64,000 nucleotides of DNA from Rikenella microfusus DSM 15922 (GCF_000427365.1 NZ_KE386488.1:1523882-1587881); one strand, 5' to 3'. Positions 9,484-19,173 are shown, numbered from the stretch's first letter. Numbers and translations: made by a program. The notes: a model not told the origin generated them from the sequence alone.

Positions 9484-9966
9484 TTATTTATGGTAGAGCA
9501 GTACGGTGGCATAGACGGCTACGCCTTCTTCGCGCCCGGTAAAACCGAGCCGTTCGGTGGTGGTCGCTTTGATCGAAATATCTTCGACGGCGCTGCCGAG
9601 CAGCGGGGCAAGGGTTTTTCGCATCCTGTCGATATAAGGCCGCAACTTCGGAGCCTGGGCCAGTATCGTGCAGTCGGCGTTCCCCAGTCGGTATCCTTTT
9701 TCCTGTACCAGTGCGATGCATCGCCTGAGCAATATTTTGCTGTCTATATCTTTGAATTCCTGTGCGTTGTCTGGGAAATGAAGCCCTATATCCCCCAGGG
9801 CGAGCGCTCCGAGCAGGGCGTCGCACAGGGCGTGTATCAGAACGTCGCCGTCTGAATGGGCTACGAAGCCTTTATTATGTTCAATGCGAATGCCGCCTAA
9901 CCACATGGGCAGTCCCTCTGCTAAAGCGTGCACGTCATACCCGTTCCCGATACGTATCGTTTCCAT
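9484..9966 (-). CDS. ispF: 2-C-methyl-D-erythritol 2,4-cyclodiphosphate synthase
   Basis: 160 residues, full length. It has the zinc-binding GNGYDVHAL and the HSDGDVLIHALCDALLGALA motif, GDIGLHFPDN, and a C-terminal TTTERLGFTGREEGVAVYA. IspF closes the cyclodiphosphate ring in the non-mevalonate isoprenoid pathway. It is divergent from pepD; its ATG lies 2 bp from one arm of a 30-bp inverted repeat. Confidence 0.97.
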   Translation of the reverse strand: METIRIGNGYDVHALAEGLPMWLGGIRIEHNKGFVAHSDGDVLIHALCDALLGALALGDIGLHFPDNAQEFKDIDSKILLRRCIALVQEKGYRLGNADCTILAQAPKLRPYIDRMRKTLAPLLGSAVEDISIKATTTERLGFTGREEGVAVYATVLLYHK

Positions 9967-9968
9967 TT

Positions 9969-10352
9969 CTTTTTATTATTTTTATTCGTTCGTTTATTCG
10001 TATTGAGGCAACCGCTAGGCTCAGGAGATGCGAAGCATCTCAAAAAGTTTGGCTTCGCCTTCCTCCTGACGCCTCGGCCATTCGAACGAGTTCGACGGCA
10101 CTCGGCTGCTGCGTCGGTTTTCTGGTTCTCTTTGTTCACAACCGACGCTGCCAGCGAATCCAGAGACCGTTTACGGGCTATGGTAAGCGGCGAGGAGGAA
10201 CCGAGTAGCGTTCCGAGACCAAAGACCGTTCACGGTCTTTGGCAAGGTAGCACGAGGAAGCCGCAGGCAAAACGAGCGTAGCGAAGTTAAAGAGAACAGT
10301 ATCTTCAAACCAAAAAGTACCAAATAAACGAACGAATAAAAATAATAAAAAG
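9969..10352. repeat. 384-bp element with perfect 30-bp terminal inverted repeats (family C copy 2)
   Basis: Positions 9969-9998 and 10323-10352 are exact reverse complements, rich in ATTCGTTCGTTTATT. The arms end 2 bp from the ispF start and directly at the pepD start, so both divergent genes have the same 5' leader. The interior shows AGATGCGAAGCATCT and other stem-loops and no gene. Confidence 0.85.
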
Positions 10353-11813
10353 ATGAAGAAGATAGCAGAGCTTGAACCCCGGATTGTCTGGAAGATTTTC
10401 GAGGAGATTACGCGCGTGCCCCGTCCGTCCAAGAAAGAGGTTAAGATACAGGCCTTTATCGAATCCTTTGCCGATGCGCACGCATTGGAGCGCAAGCGGG
10501 ATGTCAAAGGGAATATCGTCATTGTCCGGCCCGCCTCGCCCGGACGCGAAGACGAACCCGCCTTGATTTTGCAAAGCCATATGGATATGGTGTGCGAAAA
10601 AGATTCCGACATACGGATCGATTTCGAGAACGACCCTATCGAAGCCTATGTGGACGGCGAATGGGTCAAGGCCAGGGGAACCACCCTCGGAGCCGACTGT
10701 GGTATCGGTATGGCCCTGCAAATGGCGGTTTTGATCGATCCCGAACTGCACGGCCCGAAAATAGAAGCCCTCTTCACTGTCGATGAAGAACAGGGTCTGA
10801 CCGGGGCGATGAACCTCGGCGAGGGGATGCTGACCGGAAACCGGATGATCAATCTCGATTCCGAAGACGAAGGCGAGATTTTCATCGGCTGCGCCGGGGG
10901 AATCGATACCGTCGCTACCCTGACATATGCGCCGGAACCGGCTCCATCTACGCCTGATTACGAGTATTATACCATCGAAGTTTCCGGACTGCACGGCGGA
11001 CATTCCGGAGACGACATCGAAAAAGGATTTGCTAACTCCAATAAAGTGCTGAACCGGATCCTGTGGAACCTGGCTCGGAAGCACGGTCTGCGTTTGAGTC
11101 GTTTCGACGGAGGCAATTTGCGCAATGCCATTCCGCGGGAAGCGCGGGCGCTCGCAGCCCTTCCTGCCGGGCAGGTTGCCGCGGCCGGAACCGCGTTCCG
11201 AACACTGGCCGATGAAATTATCCGGGAGTTCGCCTATACCGAAACTTCCATGCGCATAACGTTCGAACCTTCAGCGGAGAGACCCGTCCACGCGCTGCCT
11301 GCGGATGCACAGTCGCGTCTGCTGCAAGTGCTGTATGCCGTTCCCCACGGAGTTATGGCGATGAGTTTCGCGATGCCCGGACTGGTGGAAACTTCGACCA
11401 ACCTGGCCTCCGTGAAGATGCCGGAAGAGGGTAGGATCGTGATTACGACTTCGCAACGCAGTTCGGTGGAGAGCGCCAAGCGCGACATAGCCGACCGGGT
11501 GGCCGCCGTGTTCGCTTTGGCGGGGGCCGAAGTACGGCATACGGACGGATACCCCGGCTGGTCGCCGAATCCCGCTTCGCCGCTGGTGCGCAAATCGTCC
11601 GCCATATACAGGGAGATGTTCGGGCGCGACCCGAAAGTCAGGGCCATTCATGCGGGGCTGGAATGCGGCCTGTTTCTGACCCGGTATCCGGAACTCGACA
11701 TGATTTCCACCGGTCCCACCTTGCGAGGCGTGCATTCTCCGGCGGAAAGGGTCGATATCGCCAGTGTGGGCAAGGTCTGGGAGTACCTGAGGCGACTTGT
11801 GGAGGAGGTATGA
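10353..11813 (+). CDS. pepD: Aminoacyl-histidine dipeptidase (M20C family)
   Basis: 486 residues, the usual length of PepD. Metal and catalytic motifs of the M20 fold are present: ALILQSHMDMVCE (His, Asp), TTLGADCGIGMA (bridging Asp), TVDEEQGLTGAM (Glu pair), NLDSEDEGEI, and a late RAIHAGLECG with the C-terminal TGPTLRGVHSPAERVD. The dimerisation domain contains ISGLHGGHSG-like VSGLHGGHSGDDI. It is a cytoplasmic enzyme that hydrolyses Xaa-His and related dipeptides. Confidence 0.96.
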   Translation: MKKIAELEPRIVWKIFEEITRVPRPSKKEVKIQAFIESFADAHALERKRDVKGNIVIVRPASPGREDEPALILQSHMDMVCEKDSDIRIDFENDPIEAYVDGEWVKARGTTLGADCGIGMALQMAVLIDPELHGPKIEALFTVDEEQGLTGAMNLGEGMLTGNRMINLDSEDEGEIFIGCAGGIDTVATLTYAPEPAPSTPDYEYYTIEVSGLHGGHSGDDIEKGFANSNKVLNRILWNLARKHGLRLSRFDGGNLRNAIPREARALAALPAGQVAAAGTAFRTLADEIIREFAYTETSMRITFEPSAERPVHALPADAQSRLLQVLYAVPHGVMAMSFAMPGLVETSTNLASVKMPEEGRIVITTSQRSSVESAKRDIADRVAAVFALAGAEVRHTDGYPGWSPNPASPLVRKSSAIYREMFGRDPKVRAIHAGLECGLFLTRYPELDMISTGPTLRGVHSPAERVDIASVGKVWEYLRRLVEEV

Positions 11814-12004
11814 TCCATTTATTTTATAAATGGGTGAAACGTCCGGGCGGCACTTCGGGAAAGGCTTGTCCGTCGTCGTACACAGGATTGAAACCGAAAC
11901 GATTAGGTTAGTAAAATTATTTAATAAGACGGAAGACGTCCGTAGAAAGTCCGATAACCATAAGGAACACTGAGGAATAAAAAACGAAAATCGAGAGAAA
12001 AAGT

Positions 12005-12035
12005 TTTTTTATATCGGGAGAGTATTCTATATTTG
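12005..12035 (+). promoter_or_regulatory. Promoter of the expressed susC-susD pair
   Basis: TATATTTG at 12028-12035 is an exact TAnnTTTG box. TTT at 12005-12007, 20 bp upstream, is an imperfect -33. The leader would be ~70 nt. This promoter lies outside the invertible segment, so it would drive whichever SusC body is joined at 12410. The 297-bp gap 11814-12110 holds nothing else recognised. Confidence 0.6.
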
Positions 12036-12110
12036 TCCGTAGTTAGGGGTGGATCCTAATGGGAACTCAAGTCAAACAATATTAACCCTTTTCAACTTAA
12101 ATGCTTTTAT

Positions 12111-15100
12111 ATGAAGAAAATTAGACTGTTAACATTGTTGGTCCTCGGTCTGCTGATAGGCGGTACAGCCTATGCGCAGAGCCGGGTGAGCGGCGTGGTC
12201 AAGTCTTCTGAAGACGGGCAACCACTCGCAGGTGTAGTCGTACAGATCAAAGGTACGACCATTGGTGCTCTGACCGGTGCCGACGGTACCTACACCATCA
12301 ACAACGCATCGGTAGCTAATTCCACGCTGGTTTTCAGCTACGCCGGTATGCGTAAGCAAGAGATTCCTGTTGCAGGGAAATCTACCATTAACGTAACCAT
12401 GCAACCCGATGCTTTACAGGCAGAGGCGGTCACGGTAACTGCTTTGGGAGGCCGCAAACAGAACCGTGCTTTGGGTTATGCCACCTCCACGGTAAAGGGG
12501 GATGAATTGGCCCGCACGAATACGGTAAGCCCTGCCAACGCCCTTCAAGGTAAAGTAGCCGGGGTACGTATTTCGACCGGCGGTTCGGGTGGTATTACCA
12601 CCGCTCCGACCGTAACGATCCGTGGTAACAAGTCTCTGACCAAGAACAACTCCCCGATCTACGTGATCGACGGTATCGTGATGGAATACGAACAGCAGTC
12701 GGCCGGAAACCTGTTCCGGAATACCGATGCCACCATGTACGGCAACCAGCTGAAGAACCTGAACCCGGACGACTACGAATCGGTAACGGTGCTGAAAGGC
12801 GCCGCCGCCACTTCGCTGTACGGTTCCCGCGGAGCCAACGGCGCCATCGTGATCACCACCAAACAGGGTAAAGCCCGTAAAGGTATCGGCGTCGAAGTGA
12901 ACTACTCGCACGAATGGGGAACGATCTACAAGAACGCCTATCCGCTCCAGAACGAATACGGGATGGGTGCCTACAGCAACGGTTACGAAGGCGATCTGAT
13001 TCCGGGTACCAACTCCACCTCTACCGGTTACACGGCCAGCTCGTGGGGCCCCTCCTTCGCGTCGATGCAGGGACAGCAGATGTACCAGTACTACAAGTAT
13101 TACGAACCGGACGGCATCGACAACCCGTTGGACAGCTACGTAGCTTATCCGGACAACTGGAAAGCGTTCTATCAGAACAGCCAGTACGATAATATTACGG
13201 TAGCATTGACGGGCGGTTCCGAGAAAGCCACTTTCCGTCTCTCGTACGGTTACATGGACGGCGACGGTAATATGCCGGACAACAGCTTCTCCCGCCACTC
13301 GATCAACTTCACCGCTAACGGCAAGATCAACGACGTGTTCTCGACCAACCTGAACCTCCAGTACTCGAACTCGACGACCGAAAATCCGAACTCGACGATC
13401 GGCGGTTCGTGGGCGACCGTACCGTCGATGGTCATCGGTTATTCGGCCAACCGGAACACCGATATCGAATGGTATAAGAACCACTATATCAATCCCGAAA
13501 CCTACGCGACCTACGGGACGACCTCGTTGGGCAACGTCAATAGCCGCATCACGCAGATGTACGACGAAAATGTCAGCCGCAACGAACAGACGCTTATCGC
13601 CCAGTTGGGATTGAGCGCCCAGTTCACCGACTGGTTGGACGCCAACGTCAGCCTGACCTACAACAACTGGCAGATCTTCTCCGAAACCAAGACCTGGGGA
13701 CGCGTGACGACCGGTAAATACGCCATCAGCGGCAGCACGAGCAGCTCTTACGACGGTACGGCCCAACTGCATGCCAACAAGCGGTTCATCGACGACAACC
13801 TCGAACTCGACGTACGTCTCTTCGGGCAGATCTACGGTAACGGCGTAGGCGCTTCGTACAACAAGAGTACCCGCGGCGGTCTGATTACTCCCGGTTTGTG
13901 GACGTTCGCCAACTCCGTGGAACCGATTACGACTTCCGAAATGGGCGTCAGCAAATCGCGGCGCAACTCGATGACGATCGGCGCCGGCGGTGTCGTGAAC
14001 CTGTCGTGGAAAGACCAGATCTATCTGGAAGTAACGGCCCGTAACGACTGGTTAAGCTCGCTGCTCTATCCGACCTGGATTCCCTACGGTCAGGACAACT
14101 ACTCGGTATTCTATCCTTCGGTGAACGCGTCGTGGGTCTTCTCCGACACGTTCCATATCGACCCGAACATCCTCTCGTTCGGTAAACTGCGCGCATCGTG
14201 GGCGCAGGTAGGTAAAGGCACCGACGCGTACGGAACGGCATCGGGCGCCGGCGGATATTCGATCAGCTCTATTTACGGCCCGACCAATAGCAGCATTTAC
14301 GCGGCATCGGCCAACAACAGCACGCTGCCTAACTACGACCTGAAGCCCGAAATCCAGACCTCGATCGAGTTCGGTGCCGACCTGCGCTTCCTGAACGGGC
14401 GTATCGGCGTGGACGTGGCTTACTACAAAACCAATACGAAGAACCAGATTCTCTCACTGAGTTCCGTTACCGAATCGGGGGTAAGCTCCCAGCTTATCAA
14501 TGCCGGTAATATCCAGAACCAGGGTTGGGAACTTCAGATGGACTTCGTGCCGATCCGCACCCGCACGGTGAACTGGACCATCGGCGCCAACTGGAGCCGC
14601 AACCGCGGTAAAATCAAGGAACTGGCCAACGACATCAACTACTATACGATCAGCGGCTATTCGTGGGACGGTTCCGCGACGCCGGGCGTTTACGCTTTCG
14701 TGGACGGCGCTTTCGGGGTGATCGCTTCCGGTAACGGTTACGGTTACGGCAATGAAATCGCTAAATTCTACAACGCCGACGACCCGAACGATCCGCGTAA
14801 CGGCAAGCGTCTGATTTACTATGCCGGTCAATACGATACCAATGTGGTACCCGGCACCAGCGCTTATGCGAATATGGTGTACGATTACGTGAGCGCATCG
14901 AATGTGGCCGGCTATTACGGCGACGAGGCTTCGTACTGGGGCGGTCAGAAAAACACGACCACGGTTCTGGGTAGCGTCGAACCGGATTTCGAATACGGTA
15001 TCAACACGAACGTATCGGTGAACCTGCCGAACAACAGCGGTTCGATCGACTTCTACGCCCAAATCGACGGACGTTCCGGCGGCTACATGGTACAGGCCAC

Positions 15101-15641
15101 CAAATGGTATCTGGACCAAAGGGGTAATACGGAGGAAACCCTTTACGGCCGCGATGCCGCTCACGGCGGCGAAGCCCGTATCAACTACAAAGGCGAAACC
15201 GTCTACAACGGTATCGTTCCGGACGCCGTGTTCTATACGCAAAATTCGAAAGTGACCAGTTTGACGACGGGACAGAAAGTGGATCTGGCGGGCATGACGT
15301 TCCGCGAAGCGGTCGATGCCGGACATATCCAGCCTGCGCTTGCCTCGACCTGGTGGGGTTACACCCGCGGCTATGCGGACGACATGGTCTCGAAACAAAG
15401 CTACATGGCCCTGCGCGAACTGACTATCGGGTACAACTTCCCTGAAAAGTGGATCAAACACGTCGGTCTGCAATCGGCACGCCTGTCGTTCACCGCACGC
15501 AACCTGTGTTACATCTATAACGGAACCAACGGTAAATCGAACCCGGACGGCTACATCACCAACAACGCCCTGACCCCGTTCGATTACGGTACCACTCCGT
15601 TCGTGCGCAACTTCTCGTTCGCCCTGAACCTGAGATTCTAA
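12111..15641 (+). CDS. SusC/RagA-family TonB-linked outer-membrane protein, complete (expressed copy)
   Basis: 1176 residues. Signal peptide residues 1-22 (ending TAYA-Q); CarboxypepD_reg-like domain about 24-100 (SRVSGVVKSSEDGQPLAGVV); plug domain about 115-245 with IYVIDGIVMEY and TSLYGSRGANGAIVITTK; then the 22-strand barrel, ending FVRNFSFALNLRF with a terminal aromatic. It imports oligomeric nutrients together with its SusD partner, powered by TonB. Codons 100-132 (12410-12505) are an exact inverted copy of the start of the truncated SusC at 28305, making this the receiving site of a probable DNA inversion. SusD follows 27 bp later. The substrate is unknown. Confidence 0.96.
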   Translation: MKKIRLLTLLVLGLLIGGTAYAQSRVSGVVKSSEDGQPLAGVVVQIKGTTIGALTGADGTYTINNASVANSTLVFSYAGMRKQEIPVAGKSTINVTMQPDALQAEAVTVTALGGRKQNRALGYATSTVKGDELARTNTVSPANALQGKVAGVRISTGGSGGITTAPTVTIRGNKSLTKNNSPIYVIDGIVMEYEQQSAGNLFRNTDATMYGNQLKNLNPDDYESVTVLKGAAATSLYGSRGANGAIVITTKQGKARKGIGVEVNYSHEWGTIYKNAYPLQNEYGMGAYSNGYEGDLIPGTNSTSTGYTASSWGPSFASMQGQQMYQYYKYYEPDGIDNPLDSYVAYPDNWKAFYQNSQYDNITVALTGGSEKATFRLSYGYMDGDGNMPDNSFSRHSINFTANGKINDVFSTNLNLQYSNSTTENPNSTIGGSWATVPSMVIGYSANRNTDIEWYKNHYINPETYATYGTTSLGNVNSRITQMYDENVSRNEQTLIAQLGLSAQFTDWLDANVSLTYNNWQIFSETKTWGRVTTGKYAISGSTSSSYDGTAQLHANKRFIDDNLELDVRLFGQIYGNGVGASYNKSTRGGLITPGLWTFANSVEPITTSEMGVSKSRRNSMTIGAGGVVNLSWKDQIYLEVTARNDWLSSLLYPTWIPYGQDNYSVFYPSVNASWVFSDTFHIDPNILSFGKLRASWAQVGKGTDAYGTASGAGGYSISSIYGPTNSSIYAASANNSTLPNYDLKPEIQTSIEFGADLRFLNGRIGVDVAYYKTNTKNQILSLSSVTESGVSSQLINAGNIQNQGWELQMDFVPIRTRTVNWTIGANWSRNRGKIKELANDINYYTISGYSWDGSATPGVYAFVDGAFGVIASGNGYGYGNEIAKFYNADDPNDPRNGKRLIYYAGQYDTNVVPGTSAYANMVYDYVSASNVAGYYGDEASYWGGQKNTTTVLGSVEPDFEYGINTNVSVNLPNNSGSIDFYAQIDGRSGGYMVQATKWYLDQRGNTEETLYGRDAAHGGEARINYKGETVYNGIVPDAVFYTQNSKVTSLTTGQKVDLAGMTFREAVDAGHIQPALASTWWGYTRGYADDMVSKQSYMALRELTIGYNFPEKWIKHVGLQSARLSFTARNLCYIYNGTNGKSNPDGYITNNALTPFDYGTTPFVRNFSFALNLRF
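12410..12505 (+). repeat. 96-bp inverted repeat, left arm (inside susC)
   Basis: All 96 bases match the reverse complement of 28210-28305. Identity stops abruptly at both edges (A/C at 12409, A/G at 12506). The two SusC genes outside it differ at many codon positions, so identity here is probably maintained by recombination. Both arms are read in the same frame (ALQAEAVTVTALGG...). Confidence 0.95.
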
Positions 15642-15668
15642 CCTTAACCATTCTAACAGACCATTTTT

Positions 15669-17810
15669 ATGAAAATAACGAAATATTTGATCGGAGGTTT
15701 GGCGGCGCTCGCCCTTGTCGGCTGTAAGGACAAGATGCGCGAGTTGAACACCAATCCCGACACCATCGGGGAGACCGACCCGCGGTATCTGTTCCTGAAT
15801 TCCATGCAGGATTTCGACTGGCCCTCGCGAGGCTATCTGCAGGTCGTTCCCCAGAATGTCGGAGCGTTGATGCAGTACGTGGCCTACTATAACGGGGCTT
15901 CGGCCGGTAACTACTGCAACCAGCAGGCCATGAGCTATGCTTCGCCGAGCAACATCAGTTATAACTACGACTGGTGGGAAGGAGTCGGCAAAGGCATGGT
16001 CACCATCATGACCTACATCGACGACAACATGGACGAAATCGAAGCGCAGCGGTACCAGGATTTGCGTGCCATCTGCGGTATCGTGAAGGTTTACGAAGCG
16101 TTCCGCGTGTTCCAGAACTACGGCGCGAATGTCTACACGCAGGCTTTCAAGGCGATCACCGAAGGGATCACCCTGCCGGAATACGATATCTTCGACGTGG
16201 AGATGTATGAAAAACTGGACGACGAGCTGGCCGGCTATATCGCCGTGCTGGAACAGCCGGCCAACGAGAACACGGTTCAGCTCAACGAGTACGACCCGAT
16301 CTACGGTTACATCGCCAATCCGGCGATGGGCGCTCCGAGCGCACGCGGGGATTACGAAACCCAGCGCACGCTGTGGAAGAAATTCGCGAACTCCTACCGT
16401 CTGCACATGGCATGGGTTATGCGCGCTGCCGACGGAGCGCGGTTCAGTCAGGTACTGCCCCAGGTGCTCGCATCGGGCGTCTATGAAAGCGCGGACGACG
16501 GCGCGTTCTCGTTCCTGAACGGCGGCGAAAACAACGGCGGCCCGTACAACTGTGCGGAAGCCGCACAGATCAGCACCAACTATGCGGTTACGGACAACTT
16601 CGTATCTTACCTCAAAGAGCTGGACGACCCGCGTCTGCCGCTGCTGGCGCGTGCCAACAACCTCTACGAAGCCAACAAGGCCCTGCAATGGATGAAAGCC
16701 TACTTCCCGGACTCGCTGAAGTTCCACGACTATTACAACCGCGAAACCAAGCAATGGGAAGACAATGTTTCGTGGGGCGGCGTTCTCGACTTCGAAGCCG
16801 ACCCGATGATGGCTTATCAGGGCGTTTCGGCCAACCCCGGCGATGTGAATATCAGCGGTCCGGGCCAGTTCTGGGGAGTGCGGGACTTCACGTTCCGGTT
16901 CTACGCTCCGGGCTATGTGCCGAACGGTGACAACGACAACCTGGGTCCGTGGACCGTTACGAACCAAGGCACTCCGACTGAGGACTTCCCGGCGACCTGG
17001 ACGATTTACAATCCGGACACTTCGTTCACCATCGAAATGGGCAGCCGTCCGCAGGGCCGCTATTGGGTAGCCGCCGGCGGCGCTCAGTACGGCGTGGCTT
17101 CCGAAGGGAACGGGAACGGTTACGACGGTTCGATCGACGACCGTTGGAGCATCTTCTTCCGCCAGCCGGTCTATACTTACCCGGAATTCTGCTTCATGAT
17201 GGCCTACCTGACCCTCGACGGGGAAAATACGGGCAGCAAATCGGCCGCCGAATGGTATGAAGACGGGGTGAAGGCCGCCATGGAAGAGTTGCAGGCCGAA
17301 GCCATACGGTACGGCGTACAGGTGGCTACCAACACGGAACACACCTACTATACCGAAGCCACCGGCACCCGGTATGTCAATCCCGAAATCAAAGGCATCA
17401 ACGACAACGGCGTTTACGCCATCGACGGAAGCATGATCAGCAGCTACCTGTCGGCGAACGCACTGTCGAGCGCTGCCGACCAGAAAGAGGCCGTCGTAGG
17501 CCAGATGTGGATCTACAGTTACCGGCAGCCGCAGAAGATGTGGGACTGGTGGCGTCTGACGGGTTACCCGAAAGTGGTGGACGTGAATACGCCGGCCGAC
17601 CGGCCGACGGGCCTCTACTGGGTACAGCCTTCCACGGAAGCCGACGGTACGGTGCTGACGTGGCCGCGCCGCGGCGCTCTGCCCCAGCCGGAAGCCGCCA
17701 ATAACGCGAACTACAATGCGGCCCGCGACGAACTGCTGAAGATCAGCGGTTACGGCTCGACTTACAACGAAACCACCGGACGTATTTTCTGGGATAAACA
17801 GGGATTGTAA
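15669..17810 (+). CDS. SusD/RagB-family nutrient-binding outer-membrane lipoprotein (partner of the complete SusC)
   Basis: 713 residues, a lipoprotein with a LALVGC lipobox (Cys19). The mature N-terminus DKMRELNTNPDTIGETDPRY and the length match the SusD-like group annotated as nutrient-binding outer-membrane lipoproteins. TPR-like helices and a C-terminal AVVGQMWIYSYRQPQKMWDWW segment are seen. It forms the lid on the SusC barrel and binds the substrate at the surface. Bases 15689-15763 are 74/75 identical, inverted, to the start of the second susD. Confidence 0.95.
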   Translation: MKITKYLIGGLAALALVGCKDKMRELNTNPDTIGETDPRYLFLNSMQDFDWPSRGYLQVVPQNVGALMQYVAYYNGASAGNYCNQQAMSYASPSNISYNYDWWEGVGKGMVTIMTYIDDNMDEIEAQRYQDLRAICGIVKVYEAFRVFQNYGANVYTQAFKAITEGITLPEYDIFDVEMYEKLDDELAGYIAVLEQPANENTVQLNEYDPIYGYIANPAMGAPSARGDYETQRTLWKKFANSYRLHMAWVMRAADGARFSQVLPQVLASGVYESADDGAFSFLNGGENNGGPYNCAEAAQISTNYAVTDNFVSYLKELDDPRLPLLARANNLYEANKALQWMKAYFPDSLKFHDYYNRETKQWEDNVSWGGVLDFEADPMMAYQGVSANPGDVNISGPGQFWGVRDFTFRFYAPGYVPNGDNDNLGPWTVTNQGTPTEDFPATWTIYNPDTSFTIEMGSRPQGRYWVAAGGAQYGVASEGNGNGYDGSIDDRWSIFFRQPVYTYPEFCFMMAYLTLDGENTGSKSAAEWYEDGVKAAMEELQAEAIRYGVQVATNTEHTYYTEATGTRYVNPEIKGINDNGVYAIDGSMISSYLSANALSSAADQKEAVVGQMWIYSYRQPQKMWDWWRLTGYPKVVDVNTPADRPTGLYWVQPSTEADGTVLTWPRRGALPQPEAANNANYNAARDELLKISGYGSTYNETTGRIFWDKQGL

Positions 17811-17890
17811 AACCTGAGAACGGTTTCCGGCCCGCATTGTGAACGGGCCGGGAACTCCTTTCGGGCGGCTCCCGTCCGAGCGCCTCTCTA

Positions 17891-17940
17891 CCCGGTTCTC
17901 TCGTGGTGTTAGTAGTCTTGGGAGAAATCCGACCGGGAAG
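17891..17940 (+). repeat. Conserved 3' sequence after susD, inverted copy at 22743-22790
   Basis: The core GTGTTAGTAGTCTTGGGAGA and its flanks CCCGGTTCTCTCG and CCGGGAAG recur, inverted, downstream of the second susD. In each locus it directly precedes the terminator hairpin, so it is part of the 3' untranslated region. Confidence 0.8.
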
Positions 17941-17980
17941 TCCCCCGGGTACGGCATGAATATGCCGGCCCGGGGGACTT
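17938..17980 (+). terminator. Terminator of the complete susC-susD operon
   Basis: A 12-bp stem (AAGTCCCCCGGG / CCCGGGGGACTT) encloses a second stem CGGCAT-GAAT-ATGCCG. The T tract is short. Confidence 0.7.
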
Positions 17981-17993
17981 TCGTATCGGTAAG

Positions 17994-18152
17994 CATATAG
18001 CCTGATTTTACAGGTATACTTGATTATCAGCGTTTTTGGTCAGTGCCCTCACCCTTTCCGCGCGGAAAACTCCCGGTACTCCGTGCCGGGCGGCGCCGCA
18101 GGGCCGGATGGAGAGATCGGCACACGGCTGCGGGTAAAGTCGTATATCCTTT
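17994..18152. repeat. Intergenic palindromic element, family A copy with degenerate left end
   Basis: The right end GGGTAAAGTCGTATAT (18132-18147) is typical; the left TATAGCCTGATTTTACAG is decayed. The interior CTTGATTATCAGCG...TTTGGTC matches other copies. It lies between susD and fabI. Confidence 0.7.
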
Positions 18153-18238
18153 CCCCGAACGGAACGGTATTTGCATCGGAAACCTCCGGACCCTCCGGCA
18201 ATGACCGTCCCCGCGGAACGGGATTGGAGGAAAATCAC

Positions 18239-18246
18239 TAACTTTG
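18239..18246 (+). promoter_or_regulatory. -7 box of fabI
   Basis: TAACTTTG fits TAnnTTTG and lies 25 bp before the fabI ATG. No convincing -33 TTG is at the usual spacing. Confidence 0.5.
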
Positions 18247-18271
18247 CAAAAATTTTAAATAACTGAGCAGA

Positions 18272-19153
18272 ATGTCTTACAATCTTCTGAAAGGTAAAAA
18301 AGGCCTGATTTTCGGTGCGCTCAACGATAAATCCATCGCCTGGCAGGTGGCCGAACGGGCCGTCGAAGAGGGAGCCGAAGTCGTGCTGACCAATACCGCC
18401 ATGGCGGCCCGTATGGGCGGTACGGCGGAGCTGGCCGAAAAACTGAATACCATTTTCGTCCCGGCCGACGCTACCAGCGTCGAAGACTTGGAACGCCTGA
18501 TCGATAAAACGATGGAACATTTCGGCGGCAAGTTCGATTTCATCCTCCACTCGATCGGGATGTCGCCCAACGTCCGCAAGGGGCGCACCTACGACGACCT
18601 CGACTACGGCTTCCTGATGAAGACGTTGGACATTTCGGCCATTTCGTTCCACAAAGTGATGCAGGTGGCCCGCAAGAAAGACGCCCTGAACGAATGGGGG
18701 TCGATCGTCGCGCTGTCGTATATCGCGGCCCAGCGGACGCTGTACGGGTATAACGACATGGCGGATGCCAAAGCGCTGCTGGAATCGATCGCGCGTTCGT
18801 TCGGTTACATCTACGGGCGCGAGAAAAAGATCCGCGTCAATACCGTGTCGCAGTCGCCGACGCCGACCACGGCCGGCAGCGGCGTGATGGGACTCGACCA
18901 CCTGATGGATTTCGCGCAGCGCATGTCGCCGCTGGGGAACGCCACGGCGCTGGACTGCGCCAATTATGTGCTGACCCTTTTCAGCGACCTGACCCGGAAA
19001 GTGACCATGCAGAATCTGTTCCACGACGGCGGTTTCTCCAGCATGGGGATGAGCCGTCGGGCGATGAAACTGTACAGCCAGAGTCTGGAGAAAGAACTGA
19101 AGGAATACGAGGAAAAGAACATGGAATTCCTCGATGTGAAACACGGGAAATAG
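18272..19153 (+). CDS. fabI: Enoyl-[acyl-carrier-protein] reductase [NADH]
   Basis: 293 residues. Rossmann start KKGLIFGALNDKSIAWQVAE; SDR-type active-site segment ALSYIAAQRTLYGYNDMADAKALLE with the catalytic Tyr and Lys; later INTVSQSPTPT-like region and a long C-terminal tail typical of Bacteroidetes FabI. It carries out the final reduction of fatty-acid elongation. It is single-gene, with its own promoter and terminator. Its place between two oppositely facing sus pairs means it would be turned around whenever the segment inverts. Confidence 0.96.
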   Translation: MSYNLLKGKKGLIFGALNDKSIAWQVAERAVEEGAEVVLTNTAMAARMGGTAELAEKLNTIFVPADATSVEDLERLIDKTMEHFGGKFDFILHSIGMSPNVRKGRTYDDLDYGFLMKTLDISAISFHKVMQVARKKDALNEWGSIVALSYIAAQRTLYGYNDMADAKALLESIARSFGYIYGREKKIRVNTVSQSPTPTTAGSGVMGLDHLMDFAQRMSPLGNATALDCANYVLTLFSDLTRKVTMQNLFHDGGFSSMGMSRRAMKLYSQSLEKELKEYEEKNMEFLDVKHGK

Positions 19154-19173
19154 TCCGTGTACGAGAGAAGAAA

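Noticed and set aside
14454-17996. A 1180-codon open frame on the minus strand across susC and susD
   Set aside because: It is the complement of two clear genes; its protein is rich in Arg, Val, His and Gly with no domain, as expected from high third-position G+C.
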